Source: Nocardia iowensis (GTDB lineage: Bacteria; Actinomycetota; Actinomycetes; Mycobacteriales; Mycobacteriaceae). From it: 64,000 bases of DNA. The position numbers were made by a program, and so were the translations under genes. Location: positions 248,001 through 312,000 of the forward strand of contig NZ_CP078145.1 in assembly GCF_019222765.1 (NCBI RefSeq). The letters are read 5' to 3'. Position 1 is the first letter of the stretch. Each line of letters starts with the position of its first letter. The notes beneath the pieces were generated by a model. That model was given only the letters and a program-made list of their open reading frames with translations. It was not told where the DNA came from and did not search any database. Below are positions 6,241 through 14,300 of the stretch, piece after piece.

Positions 6241-8541
6241 TCAGCCGACGTCGGCGGGTTGTTTCGCGCCGCCGGGTGTCGGCTGCCCGCGCAACGCGAA
6301 CAGCTTGGCGCCCTCCACATCGATATCCGGCACGATCTTGTCCAGCCACTTCGGCATCCACCACGCCCACTTACCCATCAGCGCGAGCAGCGACGGGATC
6401 AGCAGCATCCGCACCAGGAAGGCGTCGAACAGCACGCCGGCCGCCAGCGCGAAACCCATCATCTTCGCGGTCACGTCCGACTCCAGCAAGAACGAGCCGA
6501 ACACCGAGATCATGATGATCGCCGCCGAGGTGACGACCCGGGCGCCATGGTGATAACCGCTGATCATCGCCTCCTTCGGCGGCTTGCCGTGCACGTATTC
6601 CTCGCGCATGCGGGTCACCAGGAACACCTGGTAATCCATCGCAAGTCCGAACACCAACCCGATCAACATGATCGGCAGGAAGCTGACGATCGCCCGCGGA
6701 TCCTGGATCAGCCCGAGCTTGCCCTCCTGGAAGATCAGCACCGTCGCACCGAAGGTGGCCGCCATCGAGAGCAGGAAGCCGAGTGCGCCGGTGAGCGGCA
6801 CCAGGATGGATCGGAAGACCAGGATGAGCAGCACGAACGCGGCGCCCGCCACAATGGCCATATACGGCACGATCTTGCTGAGCAGCACATGGTCGATGTC
6901 GGCGTAGATCGCCGTGGTGCCGGTGATGCCGTATTTCATCCCGTATTGCGCGTCGAGCCGACCCTCGGCATCGCGGGCGTCGCGCACCAGGTCCTTGGTG
7001 GACTGATCGTTCGGGCCCGACTTCGGCACGCCGTTGATGACGGCGCCGAGGCCGTCCTGGCTCAGCCGCGGCTGGGTCACGTAGTCCATATCCGGGTAGG
7101 ACGCGAGCTCGTCACGCAGCGAATTCAGCGCAGGGGTGCGCTGGTCGGCCGCCACCGCGCTGAGATCGACGGCCACCTGGAGGACGCCGTTGCTGCCTTC
7201 GCCGAATCCGGCCGTGCGCAGCTCATAGGCCTTCCGGACGGTAGAGGTCTTGGGCATGCTGTCCTCGCCGGGCAGGCCGAGATTCATCTTGGTCGCGGGT
7301 AGGGCGAGCAGGCCTAGCACGACCACGCTGAGGATCAGCGCGACGGCGGGCGCCTTGCCGATCACCTGGGCCACCCGCATGCCATTGGTGACCGAGTTGT
7401 CGTCCTCGGGATCGTGCTGGGCGATGACCGGCAGCTTCGGCTTGAACAGGAACCGCCCGAACGCGCCGAGCAGCGCTGGCATCAGCGTGATCGCGGTGAG
7501 CACCGCGAACGCCGCGGCAACCGCGCCACCGAGACCCATGAAGGTCAGGAAGCGCACGCCGACGATGCTCAGCCCGACCAGCGCGATGATCACCGTCAGT
7601 CCGGCGAACACCACCGCCGATCCCGCGGTGCCGAGCGCGGTACCCGCCGCCTCATCCGGCGAATCCTGTACCGCCAGTTCGTGTTTGTAGCGCGAGACGA
7701 TGAACAGCGCGTAGTCGATGGACAGCGCGATGCCGATCATCGAGGCGAGGAACGTGGTGAAGCTGGGGATAGAAAGGAACGACGTACCGAGGAAGATCAG
7801 CGAGGTGGCCGCGCTGAGCCCGATGATCGCGGTGACGATCGGGACGAACGCGGCGACGATAGCGCCGAACGCCACGATCATCACCACCAGCGCGACGCCC
7901 ATGCCGATCATCTCGGATTTGCCGCTCGGCGCCTGCTGTTCCATCGCGATCGTGCCGCTCAGCTCCACCGTCAAACCCGCGCCCCGCGCCTGGTCGGCCA
8001 CGTCATAGGCGGCCTTGCGGTCATCGGCGGTGACAGCGGTGAATTCCTTGATGGTGAACGGCACGCTGAAGAACGCGACCGTGTCCGGCTCGGTCTTGTT
8101 GAGCACGTTCAGCGGTGCGCCGCTGCACTTGGAAGCGTCCGGGTCGGGGACGAGGCAGCCCATCTCCTCGGTCGCCGTGACCGGGTTGGCGATCGGCTTG
8201 GCGTGGTCGACGATGTCCAACTGGCCGAGTCGCCCGATCAGCGCGTCGATCGCCTGCCGGTTGACCGGGTCGGTGAGCTTCTGTCCAGCGGGCGCGCCGA
8301 CCACATAGGTCCCGGTGACGGCGTCGAATTTGAACGCCTCGGACATGCCGGGGAAGTGCTGGTCGAGGATCTGCGTCGCGCGCTCCGACGGCAGGTTGGG
8401 CATGCTGAAGTCGTCGCTCATCGGCTCCTTCAGCTGGGTTCCCAAACCGCCCAGCACCAGGAACAGGACAATCCAGATGGGCAGCACTAGCCACTTGTGG
8501 CGGAAGGCGAACTTTCCCCACCGGTATAGATACACGGACAC
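6241..8541 (-). CDS. MMPL-family (RND superfamily) exporter 1
   Basis: This 766-residue integral membrane protein has the RND/MMPL plan: span 1 (KWLVLPIWIVLFLVLGG), an extracytoplasmic domain, a bundle of five spans, a charged cytosolic loop (GRFLFKPKLPVIAQHDPEDD), span 7, a second external domain and five C-terminal spans. Such proteins export lipids or small amphiphiles using the proton gradient. The start is GTG 8541 (VSVYLYRWGKF) behind GAGGAG. It is about 70 percent alike by eye to the MMPL gene upstream, which it follows in the same direction across a terminator-like hairpin, so the pair arose by tandem duplication. Confidence 0.9.
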   Translation of the reverse strand: MSVYLYRWGKFAFRHKWLVLPIWIVLFLVLGGLGTQLKEPMSDDFSMPNLPSERATQILDQHFPGMSEAFKFDAVTGTYVVGAPAGQKLTDPVNRQAIDALIGRLGQLDIVDHAKPIANPVTATEEMGCLVPDPDASKCSGAPLNVLNKTEPDTVAFFSVPFTIKEFTAVTADDRKAAYDVADQARGAGLTVELSGTIAMEQQAPSGKSEMIGMGVALVVMIVAFGAIVAAFVPIVTAIIGLSAATSLIFLGTSFLSIPSFTTFLASMIGIALSIDYALFIVSRYKHELAVQDSPDEAAGTALGTAGSAVVFAGLTVIIALVGLSIVGVRFLTFMGLGGAVAAAFAVLTAITLMPALLGAFGRFLFKPKLPVIAQHDPEDDNSVTNGMRVAQVIGKAPAVALILSVVVLGLLALPATKMNLGLPGEDSMPKTSTVRKAYELRTAGFGEGSNGVLQVAVDLSAVAADQRTPALNSLRDELASYPDMDYVTQPRLSQDGLGAVINGVPKSGPNDQSTKDLVRDARDAEGRLDAQYGMKYGITGTTAIYADIDHVLLSKIVPYMAIVAGAAFVLLILVFRSILVPLTGALGFLLSMAATFGATVLIFQEGKLGLIQDPRAIVSFLPIMLIGLVFGLAMDYQVFLVTRMREEYVHGKPPKEAMISGYHHGARVVTSAAIIMISVFGSFLLESDVTAKMMGFALAAGVLFDAFLVRMLLIPSLLALMGKWAWWMPKWLDKIVPDIDVEGAKLFALRGQPTPGGAKQPADVG

Positions 8542-8703
8542 AGGGTTCTCCTCGCGGTGATCGGGGTCGTGCCGGATCGGATCGAGCGACAAACGCGCGC
8601 GGGCCGACTGCGCCCGCCGGGGAACTACCTAGCTGGAGAGGCCGAACTTCTTCTGAGTCTGCTGTGGACGGCCGACAAGATCAAGAACCGGTTGCGGATA
8701 CGA

Positions 8704-8747
8704 CTCGGCCCCGCACCCGAAAATCGAGTGCGGGGCCGCGCCGAGTA
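8704..8747 (-). terminator. Hairpin after MMPL 2
   Basis: GGCCCCGCAC (8707-8716) pairs with GTGCGGGGCC (8728-8737), extended by the flanking ACTCGG/CCGAGT. It lies just downstream of the leftward MMPL 2 stop, so the second exporter gene is probably only partly read through from the first. Confidence 0.75.
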
Positions 8748-8757
8748 CTTCAGGCGA

Positions 8758-11052
8758 TCAGCTGACGCCGACCGGCTCCTTCACCGTCTCCGCCGACCGC
8801 TGCTGCAGCTCACGCAGCTTCGCGCCTTCGACATCGATGTCGGGCAGGATCCGGTCCAGCCACTGCGGAATCCACCAGGACCACTTGCCCATCAGCACCA
8901 GCAGCGACGGGATCAGGATCATCCGGACCAGGAACGCGTCGAACAGCACACCGGCCGCCAGCGCGAAGCCGAACGACTTCGCGGTCACGTCGGTCTCCAG
9001 CAGGAACGAGCCGAAGACAGAGATCATGATGACCGCCGCCGACGTCACCACTCGGGCGCCGTGGTGATAACCGGCCACCACCGCTTCCTTCGGCGACTTG
9101 CCCTTGACGAACTCCTCGCGCATCCGGGTCACCAGGAACACCTGGTAATCCATCGCGAGGCCGAACACCAGGCCGATCAACATGATCGGCATGAAGCTGA
9201 CCAGCGGATGCGGGTCCTCGATCAGGCCGAACTTGCCCTCTTGGAAGATCAGCACCGTCGCACCGAACGTCGCCGCCATCGAGAGCAGGAAGCCGAGCGC
9301 CGCCGTCAGCGGTACCAGGATCGAGCGGAACACCAGGATCAGCAGCAAGAACGCGGCACCGGCGACGATCGCCAGATACGGCACGATCTTGCCGAGCAGC
9401 ACGTTGTCGACGTCGGCATAGATCGCGGTGGTTCCGGTGATGCCGTACTTCATGCCGAACTCGGCGTTCAGCTGGCCTTCCGCGTCGCGGGCATCGCTGA
9501 CCAGGTCCTTGGTGGCCTGGTTGTTCGGGCCCGACTTCGGCACGCCGTCGAGCAGCACGCCCTGCTTGTCCTCGCTCCACTGCGGCTCGGTCACGTAGTC
9601 CATGCCCGGGTAGGCGGAGAGCTTGTCGCGCAACGCCTTGACCGCGTTGTCCCGGATCTCCACCGGCACCTCGGACAGGTCGGCCGCCACGTTCAGCACG
9701 CCGTTGCTGCCCTCACCGAAGCCCTCGGTGCGCAGCTCGTAGGCCTTGCGGATGGTGGAGGTCTTGGGCTGACTGTCGTCACCGGGCAGGCCGAGGTTCA
9801 GCCCGGCCGCGGGGGCGGCGAGCGCACCGAGCACCGCGACGCTGAGCACCAAGGCAACCCAGGGTGCCTTGCCGATCAACCGGCCGAAGCGCATGCCGTT
9901 GGTGACCGAGTTGTCGTCCTCGGGATCGTGCTGGGCGACAACCGGCAGCTTCGGCTTGAACAGGAACCGCCCGAACGCGCCGAGCAGCGCTGGCATCAGC
10001 GTGATCGCGGTGAGCACCGCGAACCCGGCGGCGATCGCACCGCCCAGACCCATGAAGGTCATGAACTGCACGCCGACGATGCTGAGCCCGGCAAGGGCGA
10101 TGATCACGGTCAACCCGGCGAACACCACTGCGGACCCGGCCGTACCGAGCGCGGACCCGGCCGCTTCCTCCGGTGAATCCTGGACCGCCAGTTCGTGTTT
10201 GTAGCGCGAGACGATGAACAGCGCGTAGTCGATGGACAGCGCGATGCCGATCATCGAGGCGAGGAACGTGGTGAAGCTCGGCACCTCGATCACCGAGGTA
10301 CCCAACATGATCAGCGAGGTCGCCGCGCCGAGGCCGACGATCGCGGTGACGATCGGGACGAAGGCGGCGACGATCGCGCCGAACGCCACGATCATCACGA
10401 TCAGTGCGACGCCCATGCCGATCATCTCGGACTTGCCGCTCGGCGCCTGCTGCTCCATCGCGATCGAGCCGCTCATCTCGACGGTCAGGCCCGCATTGCG
10501 CGCGTCGGCGGCTACCGCGTAGGCCGCGTCGCGTTGCTCGTCGGTGACGTCGGTGAACTTCTTGATGGTGAACGGCACGTTCATCACCGCCACCGAGTCG
10601 GGCACGGTCTTGCTGAGCACGTTCAGCGGTGCGCCACTGCACTGGGTGGGATCGGGGTTGGTCAGACAGCCCATCTTCTCGGCCGCCTCGACCGGGTTCA
10701 TGATCGGCTTGCTGTGATCGACGATGTCGAGTTCACCGAGCTTGGCGATGAACGCGTCGAGCGCGGTCCGGTTCGCCGGGTCGGTGAGTTTCTGGCCGTC
10801 CGGCGCACCGATCACATAGGTGCCGGTGACGGCGTCGAACTTGAACGCTTCGGAAGCGCCCGGAAAGTGCTTGTCCAGAATGTCGTTGGCGCGTGCGGAT
10901 GGCAGATCCGGCATGCTGAAGTCGTTGGTCATCGGCTTGCTGAGCTGCGCACCGAGACCGCCGAGGATCAGGAACAGGACTAGCCAGACGGGGAGCACCA
11001 GCCATTTTCTGCGGAAAGCGAACTTCCCCCATCTGTACAGATAAACGGACAC
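8758..11052 (-). CDS. MMPL-family (RND superfamily) exporter 2
   Basis: The 764-residue protein has the same twelve-span MMPL architecture as its neighbour, including identical stretches around the central loop (GRFLFKPKLPV) and the GMKYGITGTTAIYADVD external segment. GTG 11052 follows AGGAG; the longer open frame to 11229 runs through the promoter and operator and is rejected. It is the promoter-proximal gene of the pair and lies divergent from a TetR-type regulator, with a palindrome near its promoter that probably represses it. It probably exports a lipid or lipophilic toxicant. Confidence 0.9.
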   Translation of the reverse strand: MSVYLYRWGKFAFRRKWLVLPVWLVLFLILGGLGAQLSKPMTNDFSMPDLPSARANDILDKHFPGASEAFKFDAVTGTYVIGAPDGQKLTDPANRTALDAFIAKLGELDIVDHSKPIMNPVEAAEKMGCLTNPDPTQCSGAPLNVLSKTVPDSVAVMNVPFTIKKFTDVTDEQRDAAYAVAADARNAGLTVEMSGSIAMEQQAPSGKSEMIGMGVALIVMIVAFGAIVAAFVPIVTAIVGLGAATSLIMLGTSVIEVPSFTTFLASMIGIALSIDYALFIVSRYKHELAVQDSPEEAAGSALGTAGSAVVFAGLTVIIALAGLSIVGVQFMTFMGLGGAIAAGFAVLTAITLMPALLGAFGRFLFKPKLPVVAQHDPEDDNSVTNGMRFGRLIGKAPWVALVLSVAVLGALAAPAAGLNLGLPGDDSQPKTSTIRKAYELRTEGFGEGSNGVLNVAADLSEVPVEIRDNAVKALRDKLSAYPGMDYVTEPQWSEDKQGVLLDGVPKSGPNNQATKDLVSDARDAEGQLNAEFGMKYGITGTTAIYADVDNVLLGKIVPYLAIVAGAAFLLLILVFRSILVPLTAALGFLLSMAATFGATVLIFQEGKFGLIEDPHPLVSFMPIMLIGLVFGLAMDYQVFLVTRMREEFVKGKSPKEAVVAGYHHGARVVTSAAVIMISVFGSFLLETDVTAKSFGFALAAGVLFDAFLVRMILIPSLLVLMGKWSWWIPQWLDRILPDIDVEGAKLRELQQRSAETVKEPVGVS

Positions 11053-11148
11053 GAAAGTTCTCCTAGCGGTGCTGGGGCGTGCTGATTCAGGCCGTAGACA
11101 GCACTCGCGGGGTGCCCTGCCGTCCCCGCCTCCACATGACGCTTTCTG

Positions 11149-11164
11149 CCTACCGTGCGGTAGG
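11149..11164. promoter_or_regulatory. TetR-type operator between the MMPL pair and tetR
   Basis: CCTACCG-TG-CGGTAGG is a palindrome with perfect seven-base arms and a two-base centre. It lies in the 198-bp gap between the divergent genes, which is the usual position for a local TetR operator controlling both. Confidence 0.8.
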
Positions 11165-11250
11165 TAGACTATCCGAGGTCTAAGTGGAGGTACAACCTCA
11201 ATATTGCTGGCACCGTTAGCTCGGCGCACGAATGGTGAGAGGATCGTCCG

Positions 11251-11844
11251 ATGGCCGTCCGTACTGCCCCAGACACCGTTGCCGCTGGTCGGGGGACAAA
11301 ACTCGCGATCCGCGACGCCGCGGTGAAGCTATTCGGCGCCAAGGGATTCGAGCAGACGAGTCTGCGCGAGGTCGCAGATGCGGTAGGAATCACAAAGGCA
11401 TCGCTCTACTATCACTACGCGTCGAAGATCGACCTGCTGCACGCCATCATCGATCCGATCATCGATCACATGCGTTCGGTGGTCGGCGATCTCGACCAGG
11501 TGCCGCGCGACGCGGACGGCATTCGAGACGTGCTGCGCAGCTATCTCCGCGGCATGGTGCACCACCGGGACGCGGGCGCGCTGGTGCTGCGCGACACGGT
11601 GGCGATCGTCAACGCGATGGCCGATCGGCATCCCGATCTCGTCGACGACGATCAGACCCTGCGCGAATGGCTGGCCGGGCCGGACGCGACCGATGAGGCC
11701 AAACTCCGGGCGAGCGCGGCGCTTGCGATGCTCGGCGTCGCCCTGATGTCCAAAGAGTTCGCGCCGGGCGCCGATGACGCGCTGGTCGAATCCACGCTGC
11801 TCGATGCGGCGACCTGCGTGCTAACTGCGGGCGGCACCGCGTAG
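11251..11844 (+). CDS. TetR-family repressor of the MMPL pair
   Basis: This 197-residue protein has an N-terminal TetR helix-turn-helix (about 15-60): AIRDAAVKLFGAKGFEQTSL, REVADAVGITKASLYYHYASK and the KIDLLHAI tail. The all-helical C-terminal ligand domain is typical. ATG 11251 has GAGAGG upstream. Divergence from the MMPL genes, together with the central palindrome, makes it the likely local repressor that is released by the exported compound. Confidence 0.92.
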   Translation: MAVRTAPDTVAAGRGTKLAIRDAAVKLFGAKGFEQTSLREVADAVGITKASLYYHYASKIDLLHAIIDPIIDHMRSVVGDLDQVPRDADGIRDVLRSYLRGMVHHRDAGALVLRDTVAIVNAMADRHPDLVDDDQTLREWLAGPDATDEAKLRASAALAMLGVALMSKEFAPGADDALVESTLLDAATCVLTAGGTA

Positions 11845-11888
11845 ATTGCAGCTACTCGACGGACCAATCGGAAACGCCAGGAGACGCT

Positions 11889-12404
11889 GTGCACATCACC
11901 GCGAAGGTCGACTACGCGGTGCGGACGCTGCTCGAGATCGCCCGCGCACCGCGGCTGAATCAGGCCCCGATCGGCCTCGGCCCCGTTGCCCAGGCGGCGC
12001 CCGTGGTCAAGGCGGACGCGATCGCAACCGCACAGCGCATCCCGCCCAAGGTGCTGGAGACGGTGCTCGGCGACCTGCGCCGCGCCGATCTGGTGATCAG
12101 CAGGCGCGGTCCCGACGGCGGGTACTGGCTGGCCCGCCCGGCCGCCGAGATCTCCATCGCCGATGTGATCAGGGCGATCGAAGGCCCGCTGGCGTCGGTG
12201 CGCGGCGAGCGGCCCGAGGACGTGACCTATCCCGGTGCGGCCGAATCCCTGCAGCGTGTGTGGATCGCCTTACGGGTGAATATTCGTGCGGTACTGGAGA
12301 ACGTGTCGATCGACGACGTCGCCGACAATCGGCTGCCCGAGTTCGTCGACGCGCTCACGAATGATCCGGGCGCGTGGGCGCGGAGAGAGCGTCCGTCGAA
12401 TTAG
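11889..12404 (+). CDS. Rrf2-family winged-helix regulator without Fe-S cysteines
   Basis: The 171-residue protein begins MHITAKVDYAVRTLLEIA, the classic Rrf2 start, followed by IPPKVLETVLGDLRRADLVISRRGPDGGYWLARP (recognition helix and wing) and ISIADVIRAIEGPL. The three-Cys cluster used by IscR and NsrR is absent, so it should not bind an Fe-S cluster. An insertion (about 25-45) separates helix 1 from the helix-turn-helix. The start is GTG 11889 behind AGGAG. Its target is unclear; it follows the tetR gene by 44 bases and precedes a terminator. Confidence 0.88.
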   Translation: MHITAKVDYAVRTLLEIARAPRLNQAPIGLGPVAQAAPVVKADAIATAQRIPPKVLETVLGDLRRADLVISRRGPDGGYWLARPAAEISIADVIRAIEGPLASVRGERPEDVTYPGAAESLQRVWIALRVNIRAVLENVSIDDVADNRLPEFVDALTNDPGAWARRERPSN

Positions 12405-12430
12405 ACAACGCCGCCCGCGGAAACGGACAA

Positions 12431-12460
12431 AGCGCCCGCTGAACCGGTCATCGGGGCGCT
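12431..12460 (+). terminator. Weak hairpin after the Rrf2-type gene
   Basis: AGCGCCC (12431-12437) and GGGCGCT (12454-12460) pair around a 16-base loop in the space before the ABC exporter operon. There is no T-run. Confidence 0.45.
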
Positions 12461-12566
12461 GAATTGATGGTTGGCGAGCGGATAAGCGCCGGGCCGGGAG
12501 GCCGTTGATGCAGGTCAGGAATCTGCGCGACGTATGTCACTGTTTGCCGGTAGCCTGCGATTCATC

Positions 12567-14300
12567 ATGCTGATTCGACTTCTGCGCACCTATCTAATCC
12601 CCTACCGCGCCCAGTTGGCAGGGGTTGTTGTGCTGCAGTTGATCTCGGTGATCGCCATGCTCTATCTGCCGAGCCTCAACGCCGATCTCATCGACAACGG
12701 CGTCACCAAGGGCGATATCGGCTATATCTGGAGCACCGGTTTGCGGATGCTCGTGGTCACCGGCGTGCAGATCGTCGCCTCGGCCTGCTCGGTCTATCTC
12801 GGCGCGCAGGCGGCGATGGGCGCGGGCCGCGATTTGCGTGGCGCGCTGCTGCATCGGGTCGGCACCTTCTCCGCGCGCGAGGTCGGCATGTTCGGCGCGC
12901 CGTCGCTGATCACCCGCAACACCAACGACATCCAGCAGGTGCAGCTGCTGATCGTGATGTCCGCGACGATCCTGGTGATGGCGCCGATCATGTGCGTCGG
13001 CGGCATCATCATGGCATTGCGCGAGGACCTCGGCCTGTCCTGGCTGCTGCTGATCGCGGTGCCCGCGCTCGGGCTGTCGATGGGTTTCATCATCAGCAAG
13101 ATGGTGCCCGGGTTCCGGGACATGCAGACCAGGATCGACGAGGTGAACCGGGTGCTGCGCGAGCAGATCACCGGCATCCGAGTCGTGCGGGCGTTCGTCC
13201 GGGAACGCCAGGAGACCTGGCGCTTCGGCGTCGCCAACTCGGAGCTGACCGATACCGCGCTGCGCGTCGGCCGGTTGATGGCGCTGATGTTCCCGCTGGT
13301 CATGCTGATCAGCAATGTCACCGCGGTCGCGGTGATCTGGTTCGGCGGGCACGCGGTCGACGCGGGCACCATGCAGATCGGTTCGCTGACCGCGATGTTG
13401 TCCTACATCATGCAGATCCTGATGGCCGTGATGATGGCCTCGTTCCTGGCGATGATGGCCCCGCGCGCCGCGGTCTCCGCCGACCGGATCGGGGAGGTAC
13501 TGGAGACCGAGTCGTCGGTCGTGCCGCCGAAGCTGCCGCAGCCGTTCAAAAGCGACCCGGCCGAGGTGGACTTCCAGTTCGCCGAGTTCGCTTTCCCCGG
13601 CGCCGAGAAGCCGGTGCTGAAAGCCATCAGGTTCCAGGTGAAACCGGGCACGACCACCGCGATCGTCGGCTCCACCGGTGCGGGCAAGACCACGCTGCTC
13701 AACCTGGTTCCGCGGCTGATGGACGTCACCGACGGCGCGGTCTACCTCGGCGGCACCGATATCCGGCACGTCGACCTCGAACTGCTGCGCGCGCAGATCG
13801 GCCTGATCCCGCAGAAGGCGTACCTGTTCTCCGGAACGGTGGCCAGCAACCTGCGCTACGGCAACCCGGACGCCACCGACGAGGAACTGTGGCGCTGGCT
13901 GGAGGTCGCGCAGGCCGCCGACTTCGTGCGCGAGATGCCGCAGGGCTTGGAAACCCCGGTCGCCCAGGGCGGCACCACCGTCTCCGGCGGCCAGCGCCAG
14001 CGGCTCGCCATCGCGCGGGCGCTGGTGAAGCAGCCGCGGGTCTACCTGTTCGACGACTCGTTCTCCGCGCTCGACGTGGCGACCGATGCCAGACTGCGGG
14101 ACGCACTGCGCCCGGTGACCAGGGATGCCGCCGTCATCATTGTGGCGCAACGGATCACGACCATCCGTGACGCGGATCAGATCGTGGTGCTGGAAGACGG
14201 CGAGATGGCGGGCGTAGGCACCCATGAGCAGCTGATGCGCGACTGCAAGGAATACCAAGAGATCGTCTCGTCCCAGCTGAGCGCGGAGGAAGTGCGATGA
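12567..14300 (+). CDS. Half-size ABC exporter, subunit with degenerate catalytic glutamate (Rv1273c-like)
   Basis: The N-terminal half has six membrane spans (from MLIRLLRTYLIPYRAQL); the ATPase follows with Walker A GSTGAGKTT, an intact signature VSGGQRQR, Walker B YLFDDSFSALD and a switch region with QRITTIRDAD rather than His. The usual Walker B glutamate is Asp, so the composite site using this Walker B should be slow or dead. ATG 12567 aligns with the mycobacterial homolog; an upstream ATG (12534) is possible. Its stop overlaps the next start (ATGA), so the two are made together as a heterodimer. Confidence 0.88.
   Translation: MLIRLLRTYLIPYRAQLAGVVVLQLISVIAMLYLPSLNADLIDNGVTKGDIGYIWSTGLRMLVVTGVQIVASACSVYLGAQAAMGAGRDLRGALLHRVGTFSAREVGMFGAPSLITRNTNDIQQVQLLIVMSATILVMAPIMCVGGIIMALREDLGLSWLLLIAVPALGLSMGFIISKMVPGFRDMQTRIDEVNRVLREQITGIRVVRAFVRERQETWRFGVANSELTDTALRVGRLMALMFPLVMLISNVTAVAVIWFGGHAVDAGTMQIGSLTAMLSYIMQILMAVMMASFLAMMAPRAAVSADRIGEVLETESSVVPPKLPQPFKSDPAEVDFQFAEFAFPGAEKPVLKAIRFQVKPGTTTAIVGSTGAGKTTLLNLVPRLMDVTDGAVYLGGTDIRHVDLELLRAQIGLIPQKAYLFSGTVASNLRYGNPDATDEELWRWLEVAQAADFVREMPQGLETPVAQGGTTVSGGQRQRLAIARALVKQPRVYLFDDSFSALDVATDARLRDALRPVTRDAAVIIVAQRITTIRDADQIVVLEDGEMAGVGTHEQLMRDCKEYQEIVSSQLSAEEVR

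Noticed and set aside
8557..10176. Very long open frames on the opposite strand of the MMPL genes (similar ones over the ABC genes at 12594-14387 and 14177-16270)
   Set aside because: They are antisense shadows of high-GC genes, rich in R, H, D and Q with no domain, and overlap clearly real membrane proteins.
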